A DNA stretch of 6,134 bases, from NCBI GenBank assembly GCA_043782365.1, contig JAYWAO010000144.1:1-6134 (forward strand). Direction: 5' to 3'. This DNA is from CAIWCD01 sp043782365. GTDB lineage: Bacteria; Myxococcota; Myxococcia; Myxococcales; 40CM-4-68-19. A model generated the notes under the pieces. The model worked only from the letters and a program-made list of their open reading frames with translations. It had not been told where the DNA came from and searched no databases. The position numbers were made by a program, and so were the translations under genes. Below, piece after piece: positions 5,999 to 6,134 of the stretch (the first letter of the stretch is position 1; each line of letters opens with the position of its first letter).

Positions 5999-6134
5999 TC
6001 AGCGAGCCCCGATCAGGAGCCCCGGCAAATGCGGCGCTTCGCGATCTTCCGTGAGAATGGCGGCCCAGGGCAGTGCGCGTGCGGAGGCTACGTGTAGGGA
6101 TTTGGCGTCCACGGAAGGTCGCCCAATCAGGAGC
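5999..6134 (-). CDS. Probable C-terminal part of a PIN-domain (VapC-like) protein, cut by the window edge
   Basis: The minus-strand frame entering from the right edge gives 44 residues and a TGA at 5999-6001. Its pattern, SVDAKSLHVASARA, then AAILTEDRE, then LPGLLI, resembles the end of PIN-domain ribonucleases (typically D-A-x-H-L-A-S-A, x-L-T-x-D-R, and PGL). Asp at 6107-6109 and Asp at 6044-6046 would be the last two metal-binding acidic residues. PIN toxins of VapBC modules cleave RNA, but no antitoxin is visible because the gene's upstream part lies outside the window. Codon third positions are less GC-rich than in bamA, which could mean foreign origin or decay. The gene is convergent with lpxD, 38 nt from its stop. 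A competing 43-residue plus-strand frame (5966-6097) lacks a ribosome site. The family call comes from motif resemblance only. Confidence 0.45.
   Translation of the reverse strand, partial: LLIGRPSVDAKSLHVASARALPWAAILTEDREAPHLPGLLIGAR

Noticed and set aside
5966..6097. A 43-codon plus-strand frame after lpxD
   Set aside because: No Shine-Dalgarno sequence, no recognisable motif, and it overlaps the better-supported minus-strand PIN-like frame.

Overview
The window is GC-rich, and its codons end overwhelmingly in G or C. It carries a conserved Gram-negative outer-membrane cluster, bamA–skp/ompH–lpxD. GC content, protein character and -10 hexamers of the TAGnTT type suggest a deltaproteobacterial / Myxococcota-like chromosome. 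That assignment is inference and not fixed by a marker gene.

Layout. Positions 105-980 (minus strand) encode a Dam/DpnM-type adenine-N6 DNA methyltransferase with no restriction endonuclease beside it. A 588-bp divergent intergenic region (981-1568) follows; I see no convincing gene in it, but it is rich in inverted repeats and GATC sites. Positions 1569-4136 (plus) encode BamA, with a signal peptide, an unusual Lys/Glu/Ala-rich linker, five POTRA domains and a 16-stranded-type barrel ending in Phe. A 139-bp gap holds a candidate promoter whose -10/start segment nearly duplicates the one in front of bamA. Positions 4276-4845 encode the periplasmic chaperone Skp/OmpH. After a 14-nt gap with a strong Shine-Dalgarno sequence, 4860-5960 encode LpxD. 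At the right edge a minus-strand open frame (5999 to beyond 6134) looks like the C-terminal end of a PIN-domain (VapC-like) protein.

How the genes work together. Skp carries unfolded outer-membrane proteins across the periplasm, BamA folds them into the outer membrane, and LpxD makes the diacyl-glucosamine precursor of lipid A for the outer leaflet of the same membrane. Their linkage is the classical arrangement, but the usual flanks (rseP upstream, fabZ-lpxA-lpxB downstream) are missing here: a methyltransferase lies on one side and a PIN-like fragment on the other.

I do not see a clearly new system. The observations most worth checking are the duplicated promoter element, the extended BamA linker, the GATC sites around the methyltransferase start, the hairpin-rich intergenic region and the PIN-like edge fragment.
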